This document shows, in pieces, positions 50,101 to 61,164 of a DNA stretch of 64,000 nt. A program made the translations under genes and the position numbers. The stretch lies in assembly GCF_021917145.1 (NCBI RefSeq), contig NC_061073.1, forward strand, positions 16,239,840-16,303,839, written 5' to 3'. The DNA is from Hypomesus transpacificus. Taxonomy: Eukaryota > Chordata > Actinopteri > Osmeriformes > Osmeridae. Under the pieces are notes generated by a model. The model saw only the letters and a list, made by a program, of their open reading frames with translations, was not told the DNA's origin and made no database searches. The number at the start of each line of letters is the position of its first letter. The first letter of the stretch is position 1.

Positions 50101-53100
50101 TGAAAGGTAATCCCAGTGGATTTCAAACACATTAAAGTCAATGCCATTCACTTTGAAGCATGCCCTCTGTTTGGTAGCATGTTACAACATGATGATATGA
50201 CTGCCTTTATCCTGTCTGTATACACAGGTTCCCCAGAGGAAAAATCCAAACTGATGTTCTCAATGCATGACATTGACGGAAATGGCTTCTTGTCTGAAGA
50301 GGCTTTTTCCAGACTGCTCAGGTTAGCCACTCAGGCTATAACATCCCATCACACCTGCGGTTTTCCCGCTCTAAAGCCTCATTTATACTTATGTCGTCGA
50401 CACTTTTGAAATGATCGCCGCCGAAAAGAAAGTGTCACTCAGCCTGCTGCATTTATATTTCGGCAAACAGTCGCCTGTGCTCAAGGTTTGCGTGAAGTAA
50501 ACAGAATCATTTTACCGTTGCATTCATAGCCATGGTTACATTGTTAAAGCTCTGTAGCCTAGGTGATCATTAGGAGAAACTGACAATTTAACATTTTCAC
50601 TATGTGACGACTTCAGCGCCAGTAGAAATGTCTCCTGGTAGGCAACACTTCCAAGCGACAGTTAAACGTGTCGAACGTGACGTAATTTCTGTCGGCGACC
50701 TTTTCAAAAGTGTCTGCGACCTAAGTATAAATTGGGCTTAACTCACTTCACCTGTGTGCTGCAGGTCCTTTATTGAGATCTCAAGCGGTGCCCTTAGCAA
50801 GAGCAAGGCAGAGGAGGCTATTAAGGCCATGCTGGAGGCTGCAGGCTTCAACAATAAGGAGCACATCACCTGGGAAGACTTTCACTTCCTGCTGAGGGAC
50901 CACGAGAAAGAGCTGCAGTTTGCTCAGCTCAACATCAAAGGTGATGAGGGACGGGGGGGCAAATGGAAGACCTGAAACCTTTTTTTCCTCTCTGCTGTAC
51001 TGTATTTCCTTCAGCCCATGTACTGTATGTTGGCTTGTTGTGCCTGCAGGTATGGAGATGCAGAAGAAGAAAAAGATGAGTCGGGACCAGCGGGTGTCCT
51101 TCATCATCCCTGCGAAACACAGGTAAGTGGGGGGTAACGTGGCTGAGCGGTTAGGGAATCGGGCTATTAATCAGAAGGTTGCCAGCTCGATTTCGGGCCG
51201 TGGAGAATGACCTGCGTCCTTGGGCAAGGCATTTTACCCTACTTGCTTCGGGGGGAATGTCCCTGTACTAAATGTAAGTCGCTCTGGATGAGAGTGTCTG
51301 CTAAATTACTAAATGTAGGTAAGAGAACGGGGGGAAACAGAGAGAGACTTGGCCACGGGAACTGCCTTTCCCCAAGTTCCTTGGCTTCTTTACAACCATT
51401 TTCTAAATCAAAGGGTCATCCAAGTCTGTTGGTGTATTTAACAATCTTATCATCTGCACCTTCAGTGCAGCTGAAGGGGACCTGCAGTTGGGCTACAGCA
51501 GCATGGAGAATGAGGGATCGGAACTTCGCAAACGACATGGGAAAAAGTAGGTTTTTGCTCATTTGTTTTTGTGGTTCACCACAAAAGTGTGATGTAAGTG
51601 TGATGGAACCTGCCCTCTGTGTGACCTAACATTTCATTGTCTTTGAGCCTTTCAAATATGAGGGTTGTTGTATGCATGGTGTTTTTATCAAACATTAACT
51701 TTATCACCACTTAATTTCCATTTTCATTTTTCGTCTTCTCTATGGGAAGCAAACCAACTTTAAAGCACCACCTGTACTCTCCTTATCCTAGGCCAAGTAA
51801 CCATCACCCAAAGGTCTATGTTAAACCCAAGAGGGACAAATACAACAGAAATCCAATTCAAAATAAAATCCAGCAGTTCAAGCGTTTTGTTGAGAACTAC
51901 CGTCGCCATATTGTCTGCTCCACTATCGTCTATGGCATCACTGCTGGGCTGGCTCTGGAGAGATGCTATTGTGAGTTCTGGTGCTCATTTCCCTCCCCCC
52001 CCCCCCCCCACCCCCCACCCCCTCAGAAACCTGTCAAAGACTGTTAGTGTCATGAGGGTCACCTGCTCCAAGGCATTGACAAGCCATTCCCTCATACAGT
52101 TGAAAACGGGCAATGCATGTTTGCCTCACAAAAGCATCTACTATTTGTTAAGTATTTCAATTCTTAGAAGTAACTAAACCTCATATTGAAAATTGAGTGA
52201 ACTGCTTAAGCCTGCTTGAGAGCCAGCTTGAAAGTAATACCCGTGGACTAACATATACAAACCACTAGTTCTGTGTTTAGACTATGGTTTTCAGGCCAAC
52301 TCGTCCGGGTTCCCAGAGACCTCGGTGGTGGGTATAATGGTGTCCAGAGGTGCGGCCGCCTCCATCTCCTTCCTGTTCCCCTACATGCTGCTGACCGTCT
52401 GCCGGAACCTCATCACCATGTTCCGAGAGACTTTCCTCAACCGTTACATCCCCTTCGACGCTGCCATCGATTTCCACCGCTTTATGGCCATGTCGGCCAT
52501 CGTCCTCACGGGTAAGGTGGGGGCTCGCTGCCTGAAGACGTGGATGATGGGAAGGGTCTTTTAATGTTTGTTATATAGGCACACTATATATATATATATA
52601 TATATATACTGTCTCCAGAAGGTTTTCGGAACATTTCACATTGAGAATATTTTATTGTGTATTTTTTTTTTTACATTAAACACTAAATTAGCCATCATTA
52701 CAAGGTGAAACGTTCTTTTAAATATACATTTTGGTAATCTTTCATTTACGTGCCTATTCATACCCTACAGTTTGGCAGATAGATGTAGATTACTGGGCCC
52801 GAAAAACTTACTGAAGCCACTCTATACTTCCTTGTCTCCTTTCTTTGAAGTTGTTCACAGTCTGGGTCATGTGGTCAATCTCTACATATTCTCTATCAGT
52901 GAACTCAGCATCTTGGCCTGTCTTTTCCCCAAGATCCTGTCTAACAACGGGTAATGTCTTCATATTCTAACAGTCATAGTTTTCATTGAAATATAATTTC
53001 ATGTTTTACCTGATTGTGGATCATATTTTTTTAATGTTTACTATTTTCAGGTCTGAACTTCCTATGCCATGGACATGGTGGTTCTTTCAGACTGTCCCAG

Positions 53101-56100
53101 GTACTCTGGAGAATAAACCAAAACAAATCTCAAAAACGTAACGTTGTAGCACAGAAAGTGAAGGATTCCATCATGGATGCATCTTTTCCTGTTTCAGGCA
53201 CCACAGGCATTCTGCTTCTCTTAATCTTTGCCTTCATGTACGTGTTCGCCTCCTTCTACTTCCGACGAATCAGCTTCCAGGGATTCTGGATCACACACAA
53301 CCTCTACGTGCTTGTGTACATTCTGGTGAGCCACCACCCACCCACCCCTTCCATCTGTCACTGTGTATAAAAATAAATAAACCCCTCATGCAAACCATTG
53401 TGGTGTTGCACTGTTAACATGGTGTGGTGGATCCTACCTGTGGGAACTGACGGAGGTCCCACAGTAGAGTGAGTCTTAGCTGTGTGCTTCCCCATGACAG
53501 ACGGTCATCCATGGCAGCTACGCCCTACTCCAGGAGCCCCGCTTCTACATCTACCTGATCCCCCCCGCTCTACTCTTCCTGCTGGACAAGCTGATCAGCC
53601 TGAACAGGAAGAAGGTTGAGATCCCTGTAGTGAAGGCTGAGTTGCTGCCTTCAGGTACCCCCGCTTCTCCCAGCCAATCAAAGCTTAGCATAGGACTACA
53701 GTAGAGATTACACCACACCAAAAGACTTCTGTTGTAGTTGGATATTTGATGCGTGTTCTTATTATTATTGACATAAAAAAACATTGACAAACAGTTTCTG
53801 TCCCACACACAGCCATCTAATTCCACAGTTATCATTATTATGATCATCAACATAATCCTGTTCATTTTAATAATAATTCACATCAGAGAGGGTTATCTTC
53901 TTCCGGTTCATAGTGTTTAGTAACATCACGTGTTGGTTTTACCGGTCCGTGACTGCTTCTCCGCAGGAGTGACGTACCTGGAGTTCAAGCGTCCGCAGGG
54001 TTTCGTGTACCGCTCAGGCCAGTGGGTCCGTGTAGCCTGCCTGTCACTGGCCACAGACGAGTACCACCCCTTCACCCTGACTTCAGCCCCACACGAGAAG
54101 ACCCTCAGCCTGCACATTCGAGCTGTGGGCCCCTGGACGAGCCGACTCAGAGAGCTCTACACTCCAGAGAGCCTTGCAGAGCTGGGCACCTATCCAAAGG
54201 TACAGTGCCCTCCAAAAGTATTGGAACAGTGAGGCCAATTCCTTTATTTTTGCTGTAAACTGAAAACATTTGGGCTTGACATCAAACGATGAATGTGAAA
54301 CCAGAGATCAACGTTTCAGCTTTTATTTCCAGGTATTTACATCAGGATCTGATGCACAAATTAGAAAATATCACCTTTTTGTTCGAACCCACCCATTTGT
54401 CACGTGAGCAAAAGTATTGGAACATGTGACTGACAGGTGTGTTTTGTTGCCCAGGTGTGTCCTATTACATACATTATTCAATCAATAAATACCACTGAAT
54501 GTCTACACTCAGGTTCAGATTGGGTAAGATAGGTTTTGTCTATGCAGACTGTATTCAGAGGTGAAAACAACATGAAAACCAGAGCGCTGTCTTTGGGTGA
54601 AAAACAAGCAATTGTGAGTCTTAGAGAAGATGGAAAATCAATCAGAGCCATTGCAGAAACATTGGCCATAGCCAGTACAACCATTTGGAATGTCCTGAAG
54701 AAGAAGAAAACTACTGGTGTACTAAGTAACAGACGTCGAACAGGTAGACCAAGGAAAACATCAGCAGTTGATGACAGAAACATTGTGAGAGCTGTAAAGA
54801 AAGACCCTAAAACAACTGTTAGTGAGATCAGCAACAACCTCCAGATGGCAGGAGTGAAGGTATCACTATCTACTGTTCGCAGAAGACTTCATGAACAAAA
54901 GTACAAGGGCTACACCAGAAGATGCAAACCACTCATTAGCAAGAAGAATAGGAAGGCCAGGCTGGAATTTGCCAAAAAGTACAGAGATGAACCTCAAAAA
55001 TTCTGGGACAAAGTTTTATGGACTGATGAGACAAAGATGAACTTTTACCAAAGTGATGGAAAGGCTAAAGTTTGGAGAAAGAAAGGAACTGCTCATGATC
55101 CCAAACACACAAGCTCATCTGTGAAACACGGTGGAGGTAATGTCATGGCTTGGGCTTGCATGGCTTCTTCTGGGACGGGCTCAATAATCTTCATTGAGGA
55201 TGTAACACATGATGGCAGCAGCAAAATGAACTCGGAAGTCTACAGAAACATTTTGTCTGCCAATTTAAGGAAAGATGCAACCAAACTGATTGGCAGAGCC
55301 TTCATCATGCAGCAAGATAACGACCCAAAACACACTGCCAAAACAACAAAGGAGTTCATCAGGGGCAAGAAATGGAAGGTATTAGACTGGCCAAGTCAAT
55401 CTCCAGACTTAAACCCTATAGAGCATGCATTTTACCTGCTTAAGAGGAGACTGAAGGGAGGAACCCCACAAAACAAACAACAACTGAAAGAGGCTGCAGT
55501 GAAAGCCTGGGAAAGCATCAAAAAGGAAGAATGCAAAAGTTTGGTGACGTCAATGGGTCACAGACTTGCTGCAGTTATTGAAAGCAAAGGATTTGCAACT
55601 AAATATTAAGTCTTATTCACTTAAATATGTTTTAAGTATATCTGTTCCAATACTTTTGATCACATGACAAATGGGTGGATTCAAACAAAATGTGATATTT
55701 TCTTAGTTGTGCATCAGATCCTGATGTAAATACCTGGAAATAAAAGCTGAAACGTTGATCTCTGGTCTCACGTTCATTATTTGATGTCAAGCCCAAATGT
55801 TTTCAGTCTACAGCAAAAATAAAGGAATTCGCCTCACTGTTCCAATACTTTTGGAGGGCACTGTATGTCAGCACCTGTTTGTGTGTGTTGATAGGTGTTT
55901 GTGTGCATTTGTGTGTGTGTATTTGCTGTGTGAATGCTAAGTTTCCCTGACTGTTTTATGACAGCTGTACCTGGACGGGCCGTTTGGAGAAGGCCACCAG
56001 GAGTGGACAGACTTTGAGGTGTCTGTTCTGGTCGGGGGAGGAATCGGAGTTACCCCCTTCGCCTCCATTCTAAAGGACCTTGTGTCCTCAAACAAGTCTA

Positions 56101-57069
56101 AGATTCAGTGTAAAAAGGTACAGTGCCCTGAAACTGTTTACCTGACCCCTGTCTGCCATCTCACCTCACACTTATGACCACAATGACTGATGTGTTGAAG
56201 GTCTACTTCATCTGGGTCACACGAACACAGCGCCAGTTTGAGTGGGTGTCTGACATCATCAAGGAAGTAGAGGAGAAGGACACTCTGGACCTCGTGTCGG
56301 TCCACACCTACATCACACAGCTGCCTGAGAAGTTTGACCTTCGCACCACCATGCTGGTGACTGACAGGAGATATGATTTTAGCAAACAGAGTTGATTTAA
56401 GTCTTTTTGATGGAGCAACTGTGGTCTGTAGAGTGTGTACCGGTTACATAAAGTGATGTGTGTGTTTGTGTGTGTCTTTATGTGGGATGCGACCGCAGTA
56501 TGTGTGCGAACGTCACTTCCAGAAAGTGCGGAACCAGAGCCTGTTCACCGGACTGCGGTCTGTTACTCACTTTGGTCGTCCTCCATTCGTGCCCTTCTTC
56601 AACTCGCTACAGGAAGTTCATCCTGAGGTCAGGGTGACCCCTCCCTCTCCATGCACGTCACTTCCTGCTTAGCAGCACCTCAGAGCATTCCTCTGCGTCC
56701 TTCTATCTATAGACTAGTGAAATCATGTGGGGTGGTGCTGGTGGTGTTTGTGATTGGCTGGTGGGTGGCATGTAACTCTGTATCAACTCGGTGTCTCACG
56801 GTGAATGCGTGAGACTTGAGCACCTTATATAAATGATTGAAAAAATGAAATGAATGAATGGGGGGGTCGCGACCCACCAGGGCTATCTAGATATAGCAAG
56901 ATGGTTGAAAGTTGGACAGAATATTTTTTTCTTCTCCTCCCTGAAGGTGGTTAAAATGGGTGTGTTCAGCTGTGGGCCTCCTGGACTCACCAAGAACGTG
57001 GAGAAGGCTTGCCAGCAGATGAACAAGAGAGACCAGACCCACTTCATCCATCACTATGAGAACTTCTAG
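44134..57069 (+). CDS. duox: Dual oxidase
   Basis: A membrane NADPH oxidase that releases hydrogen peroxide for thyroid hormone synthesis and mucosal defence. Thirty-three exons chain in frame: 44134-44197, 44338-44421, 44543-44701, 44856-45043, 45139-45334, 45827-45993, 46298-46361, 46762-46855, 47008-47098, 47279-47381, 47648-47820, 47942-48117, 48248-48366, 48487-48624, 48817-48930, 49130-49332, 49441-49626, 49881-50106, 50228-50321, 50765-50940, 51050-51122, 51466-51546, 51792-51970, 52281-52511, 52851-52950, 53051-53100, 53198-53325, 53501-53654, 53967-54199, 55965-56117, 56201-56356, 56499-56627, 56947-57069. Length 1534 (human DUOX1 1551). Order: signal peptide, peroxidase-like ectodomain, first helix (about 596), EF-hands [12 protein letters not shown] (about 827) and [12 protein letters not shown] (about 863), ferric-reductase helices with conserved His, FAD site [11 protein letters not shown], and NADPH motifs [23 protein letters not shown] and CGPPG. 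It ends HHYENF. A Tc1 element interrupts the intron after 54199. Confidence 0.97.
47431..47617 (-). mobile_element. tRNA-derived SINE, copy 6 (duox intron)
   Basis: A reverse copy (plus strand ttacatttagcagacgctct through taaccgctcagccatctgac) in the duox intron between 47381 and 47648, ending about 30 bases before the next acceptor. Confidence 0.93.
50372..50741. mobile_element. PIF/Harbinger-like MITE (duox intron)
   Basis: A 364-base insert (50375-50738) flanked by TAA on both sides. Its left end agcctcatttatacttatgt and the reverse complement of its right end, agcccaatttatacttaggt, match at most positions, and the similarity runs on for about 45 bases (gacacttttgaaa and gatcgccg/ggtcgccg). 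There is no coding capacity. TAA duplications with TIRs are typical of the PIF/Harbinger superfamily. It lies in the duox intron between the two exons that follow the first EF-hand. Confidence 0.75.
51132..51318 (+). mobile_element. tRNA-derived SINE, copy 7 (duox intron)
   Basis: A forward copy starting gtaacgtggctgagcggtta only about 10 bases after the duox donor at 51122, with a slightly shortened central block and the gctctggatgagagtgtctg tail. Sense to duox. Confidence 0.92.
54201..55865 (+). mobile_element. Complete Tc1/mariner element in duox
   Basis: The element itself is 54203-55863 (1661 bases), flanked by TA at 54201-54202 and 55864-55865. Both ends read cagtgccctccaaaagtatt inwards. 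The inverted repeats run about 215 bases, with few mismatches, and carry the inner repeat aaaagtattggaaca near 54410, which is the IR/DR arrangement of fish Tc1 elements. It lies in the same orientation as duox, starting 2 bases into an intron. The transposase frame is open from start to stop. High TIR identity and the intact frame suggest a young insertion. Confidence 0.96.
54572..55609 (+). CDS. Tc1-like transposase
   Basis: A 345-residue transposase, the usual length for fish Tc1 families. The N-terminus has a paired-like pair of helix-turn-helix domains (about 1-110) split by the AT-hook-like GRPR motif at 58-61. The catalytic DD34E triad is complete: D152 (WTDE), D249 (QQDNDPKH) and E284 (DLNPIEH), with 34 residues between the last two. 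The Gly-rich HGGGNVMAW box is present. I chose the ATG at 54572, which gives the conserved [10 protein letters not shown] start; an in-frame ATG 10 codons upstream also exists. No stop or frameshift is seen, so it may still be functional. Confidence 0.95.
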   Translation: MKTRALSLGEKQAIVSLREDGKSIRAIAETLAIASTTIWNVLKKKKTTGVLSNRRRTGRPRKTSAVDDRNIVRAVKKDPKTTVSEISNNLQMAGVKVSLSTVRRRLHEQKYKGYTRRCKPLISKKNRKARLEFAKKYRDEPQKFWDKVLWTDETKMNFYQSDGKAKVWRKKGTAHDPKHTSSSVKHGGGNVMAWACMASSGTGSIIFIEDVTHDGSSKMNSEVYRNILSANLRKDATKLIGRAFIMQQDNDPKHTAKTTKEFIRGKKWKVLDWPSQSPDLNPIEHAFYLLKRRLKGGTPQNKQQLKEAAVKAWESIKKEECKSLVTSMGHRLAAVIESKGFATKY

Positions 57070-57344
57070 CCTGCCCTCACTGTCAAACACGCCCCTTTTT
57101 CCATATGTGCTAGATTTTTTCTATGTTTTCTAGATGGGCCAGAATATTTGTATGCATAGTACACGTATAGTAAATCATAGTATGTGGTATATGCGGATTA
57201 CAGTAATTCAATTTAAAATAAAATACAATTGTGATATACAGTATTTGTTCATGTAATGCATTGTCATCTATAATTATGTGGACAAACAAATACAGAATTT
57301 AAAAGTCACATTTATAAGTCTCTTTTCTTGAACTGAGTCATTAA
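57070..57344 (+). other. duox 3' UTR
   Basis: AT-rich sequence after the duox stop, with a candidate polyadenylation signal at 57217. The foldback element begins directly after, so the duox transcript likely ends before it. Confidence 0.5.
57217..57222 (+). terminator. Probable duox polyadenylation signal
   Basis: AATAAA about 150 bases after the duox stop, with TG-rich sequence downstream. It is the first canonical signal after the gene. Confidence 0.5.
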
Positions 57345-60069
57345 ATATTATGGTAACATTTTAGAATAATGGTCCGTTGTTAATGAGTAGCTATGCAGGA
57401 AGTAATAGGTAGTTCTACATTAACACTGAATTTAATACTATTAACTAATATGGAACCAAGATTAACTAAGCAGTAAGTAATAGCGAATTTAGTTCAAAGG
57501 TAGTTCCTTGGTTTACTAAATAAATATATTCTCATTGAGAACTACTTGTGAACTATGACCAATTAAGAAAGAATAACCAATGAATTACTAATCACAAAAG
57601 TAAGGTCTAAATAGTGAACAATTGTGTTTTTTTTACTCTTAACATGGTCGTAACATTTCAGAAGCTTGTGCCCTGAAATGAATTCTTTGTGGAAACCAGT
57701 TTATGAATATTAACGTTCTAACACGCCCCTGTATGATTATGGGACACGTCCACCCCAATATTTGATCATACTGTATGATTATGGGACACGTCCTCCCCAA
57801 CAGTTGATCATACTGTATGATTATGCGGGCAATTTCGATGTGTCTGCTATTAGGTCTTTCTGCAGCTCAGAAAATATCAAATCACGGCCGGTCCATTTTC
57901 CAAATCCAATCGACTTGGTCCATATACCAAAACCTATTTGTCCTGAATCCATGACATGTTTTCCCTAAAGCTATACTGGTGCAACCTCAATGAGTAGGAG
58001 CGCAAAATCATTTGGCAGTGGCACATTTTTATGGATGGTAAATATCCAGGATTTGGCTAACATACGATAACAACCACTAGGTGAATTTCACTAGAATTTC
58101 GAATTGTATAATTAGTGCAAATTTCGAATGGTAGAATTAATGCGAATTTCGATTGCAATACTATACAGTTTGTATGAGGGACTTTTTACAAGCTAGCCGA
58201 CAGCTAGCCTGGCTTTACAGCTAGCAACAACTGTAGCTAGCATTTTGGGCCATGTTCCTGTTCTCTGATTTGGGTTATCTAGCAAGTTATTTTACAGTCC
58301 TGCCATTTGTTCTTTCTTCCTTCATCATTTTTATTCCTTTGGAAGTGCGTTGCTGTTGTATTTCGCAGTAGTGGCCAATGCTAGAATCGTGAGTAGTGAA
58401 TAGGCCTATACCTTGATTTGGGTTAGGGTTAGCCATGTACTTACTTATTAATGATTTAGCCATTATGTTTGACTCAGTTTATCATCACAGTTTGTTGAAT
58501 GTGTTAAATGTTTCATTCCAAAATACAGAATGTTTTGTTTAAATGCGAGGTTTCATCATTGTGCCAAACAAAGAATGTTTTATTCAGACATATAAAAATA
58601 AAATGCTTTTTTCTTGCATGCCCATGTGCATTTTTGCATTATCTAGGATTTTCTTATACGATTTCATGGAAATCTTCCAGTGCCTATAGTTAAAAAATAT
58701 ATTATCCAATCACTGCAGTTGTTTTATGTTGTAAATCTTGTGAGGTGACATGTTAGGGAGGGGTTAACATGTTTTTCACTTTGAAATAATGGTCCAGATT
58801 ACAGTTACCGGATGACAATGTAACTCTTGAGTAATTAGTGAAGAGTTAACATGTTTGTCACTTTAAAATAATGGTCCACATCACAAGTAGTTACTGCAGG
58901 ATTACAAGGTAACACTTGAGTAACTAGTGAGGAGTTAACATGTTTGTCACTTTAAAATAATGGTCCACATCACAAGTAGTTCCTGCAGGATGACAATGTA
59001 ACACTTGAGTACTTATTGAGGAGTTAACATGTTTTTCACTTTAAAATAATGGTCCACATCACAAGTAGTTCCTGCAGGATAACAAGGTAACTCTTGAGTA
59101 ACTAGTGAGGAGTTAACATGTTTTTCACTTTAAAATAATGGTCCACATCACAAGTAGTTCCTGAAGGATGACAAGGTAACGCTCAAGTAATTAGTGAGGA
59201 GTTATACTGGTTTTTCACAAGTAATAGGTCTATAATAAGTCTAATTTTATATTTGACACATACGGTACAGGCATACATTTCTGTGAGGCACTAGTGATAT
59301 TCGAACAAACATTGTAATCTGGAAGATTTGGTTTTGTGCTTATTGCAACATAAATGCAGGATGCAAATTGTTTTTGACAAGAGAACATCAATGTTTATAT
59401 TCATATCCTAAAGAGAAGTTCTCCTCAGGCGGCTACTGTAACATAAAGGTAGGTCTTTGGAGACTGAGACATTGAACTGACGCTCAAGAACTCATAATAG
59501 TAAACTAATCCAATCATTTGAGTGTCAGCATCACTTCCTAATTATTAAAAATGTTAAACAAATTATTATTTGTATTATACCTTTTTTAAGTTTGAAATAA
59601 ACAGAGAACATACATCCATTCTTTGGTAAGAGTAGTCAAAATCTCAACCTGTAGTTAACGTATTTTGGGGGATATAATATTTATAAACTGGTTTCCACAA
59701 AGAACCCATTTGAGGCACAAGCTTCTGAAAAGTTATGACCATGTTAATAGTGAAACAACCACATTGTTCACTTTTTAGACATGTTACTTTGTGATTAGTA
59801 AATAGATGGTTATTCTTTCTTAATTGGTGATAGTTCACAAGTAGTTCTCAAGAGGATACATGTATTTAGTAATAACCAAATACCTACCAAGGAACTACCT
59901 TTGTTGTAAATTAGCTATTACTTACTGCTTAGTTAATCTTGGTTCCATATTAGTTAATAGTATTAAATTCGGTGTTAATGTAGAACTACCTATTACTTCC
60001 TGCATAGCTACTTGTTAACAACGGACCATTATTCTAAAGTGTCATTATTCTAAAGTGTTACCAATATTA
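57345..60069. mobile_element. Foldback-type non-autonomous DNA element
   Basis: The element (57351-60063, 2713 bases) is flanked by ATATTA on both sides (57345-57350 and 60064-60069). Its ends are long imperfect inverted repeats of about 350 bases: tggtaacattttagaataat at the left matches the reverse complement of the right end. Shared blocks include gtagctatgcaggaagtaat, tatggaaccaagattaacta and gtggaaaccagtttat. The right end has a small local duplication of attctaaagtgt. The interior holds a two-copy 42-base repeat (57725-57825) and an 89-base minisatellite whose units begin aataatggtcca like the inverted ends. No transposase frame is present. I cannot name the superfamily. Confidence 0.85.
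58740..59216. repeat. 89-bp minisatellite inside the foldback element
   Basis: Five units with starts of aataatggtcca at 58785, 58867, 58956, 59045 and 59134. The last three spacings are exactly 89; the first is 82. Each unit contains acatcacaagtagttcctgc, ggatgacaatgtaac and gaggagttaacatg. The aataatggtcc core is shared with the terminal inverted repeats, so the array probably grew from terminal sequence. Confidence 0.92.
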
Positions 60070-61164
60070 CTGCTAGTATGAAGATGTGTGTTTAGAGTTT
60101 GGAGGAAAAACCGTACACATTCAAGAAATGTGTCTTAGCAATTGAGAAAAACTGTAAGATCACGGATGTTCAAAGGAAATAGTCTAACGATTCAGTAATA
60201 GTAAATCCCTGGGGTTGTGTAATTAGACAAACCTATCATAAGGAACAGCAGATAAAACATGTTGTTTACTTTGCAGATTCACCTGCCCATATCTGAGAAA
60301 AGGTTCACGTTCCACTTCAACACACTTCCTTAGTTCTATAAGTGTGAATAGATTTGGGAAATTACAAAATCTTAGACAGGATGACGCAGGCAAAAACTTG
60401 CCAAATTGATTGTGTGATTTATGGCAGGTGAATTTAACATTGAATCATTGGCCTTCCATTTGCAAAGTGTATCTTTTGTTTGTATTTGTAACACGCTTTA
60501 TGCAACATACTGCACAAAGCAATCAGACTAATTGCTTTTAGTGTTGATTCACAAACCTGTGTGTAAACATGGCTGTTATACTGTGTTGACAGAGGTAATC
60601 TGTTTCATAACAGGTTGCTGAATGTTGTTTTCTGCAATGGCCTCATTCCCTCTTAATACGAAATTAACAAAGCCTACTGGCATGTGGCAATTCTTAAGTC
60701 ATGCACGCACCTTCGTTGGAATGACCTTTTTGAGAAGTTAATTTTGATTTGAAGTCATGGGCTTGGGCTTTTATGTTGAACCCTCTGGGACTGGTTACAC
60801 AAATATTATTTGATTTGGCACGTACACACCTAAGTTAGTTAGAAGTTCCTAAATTATTGTACATCCCTTGTGTGTCTTTGGTGGCCTCTAACGAGATGAC
60901 TCAACAGATGTCTGAACTTTGATGAGGTAAGGCACCATAGGAGACATTAAGTACAACAGTAGGGAGATAAGCTGGCATGAATAAATCTCCCTGTGTTTCC
61001 TTGTATCAGACGTCTCCGGTTCCTAGATGAATAGAAGTTTATCATAAAGATTTGTTGTAGTACCGTAAAGACACATACAAAAGTGTCAAAATGTGTAAAG
61101 TATGGAGTGGATGTGTAAACTATGCCCTGCATACACACAAAAAACGAAATAAAAGTGTTTTTCA

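Noticed and set aside
54478-54837. Minus-strand open frame in the Tc1 element
   Set aside because: It is the antisense of the transposase DNA-binding region.
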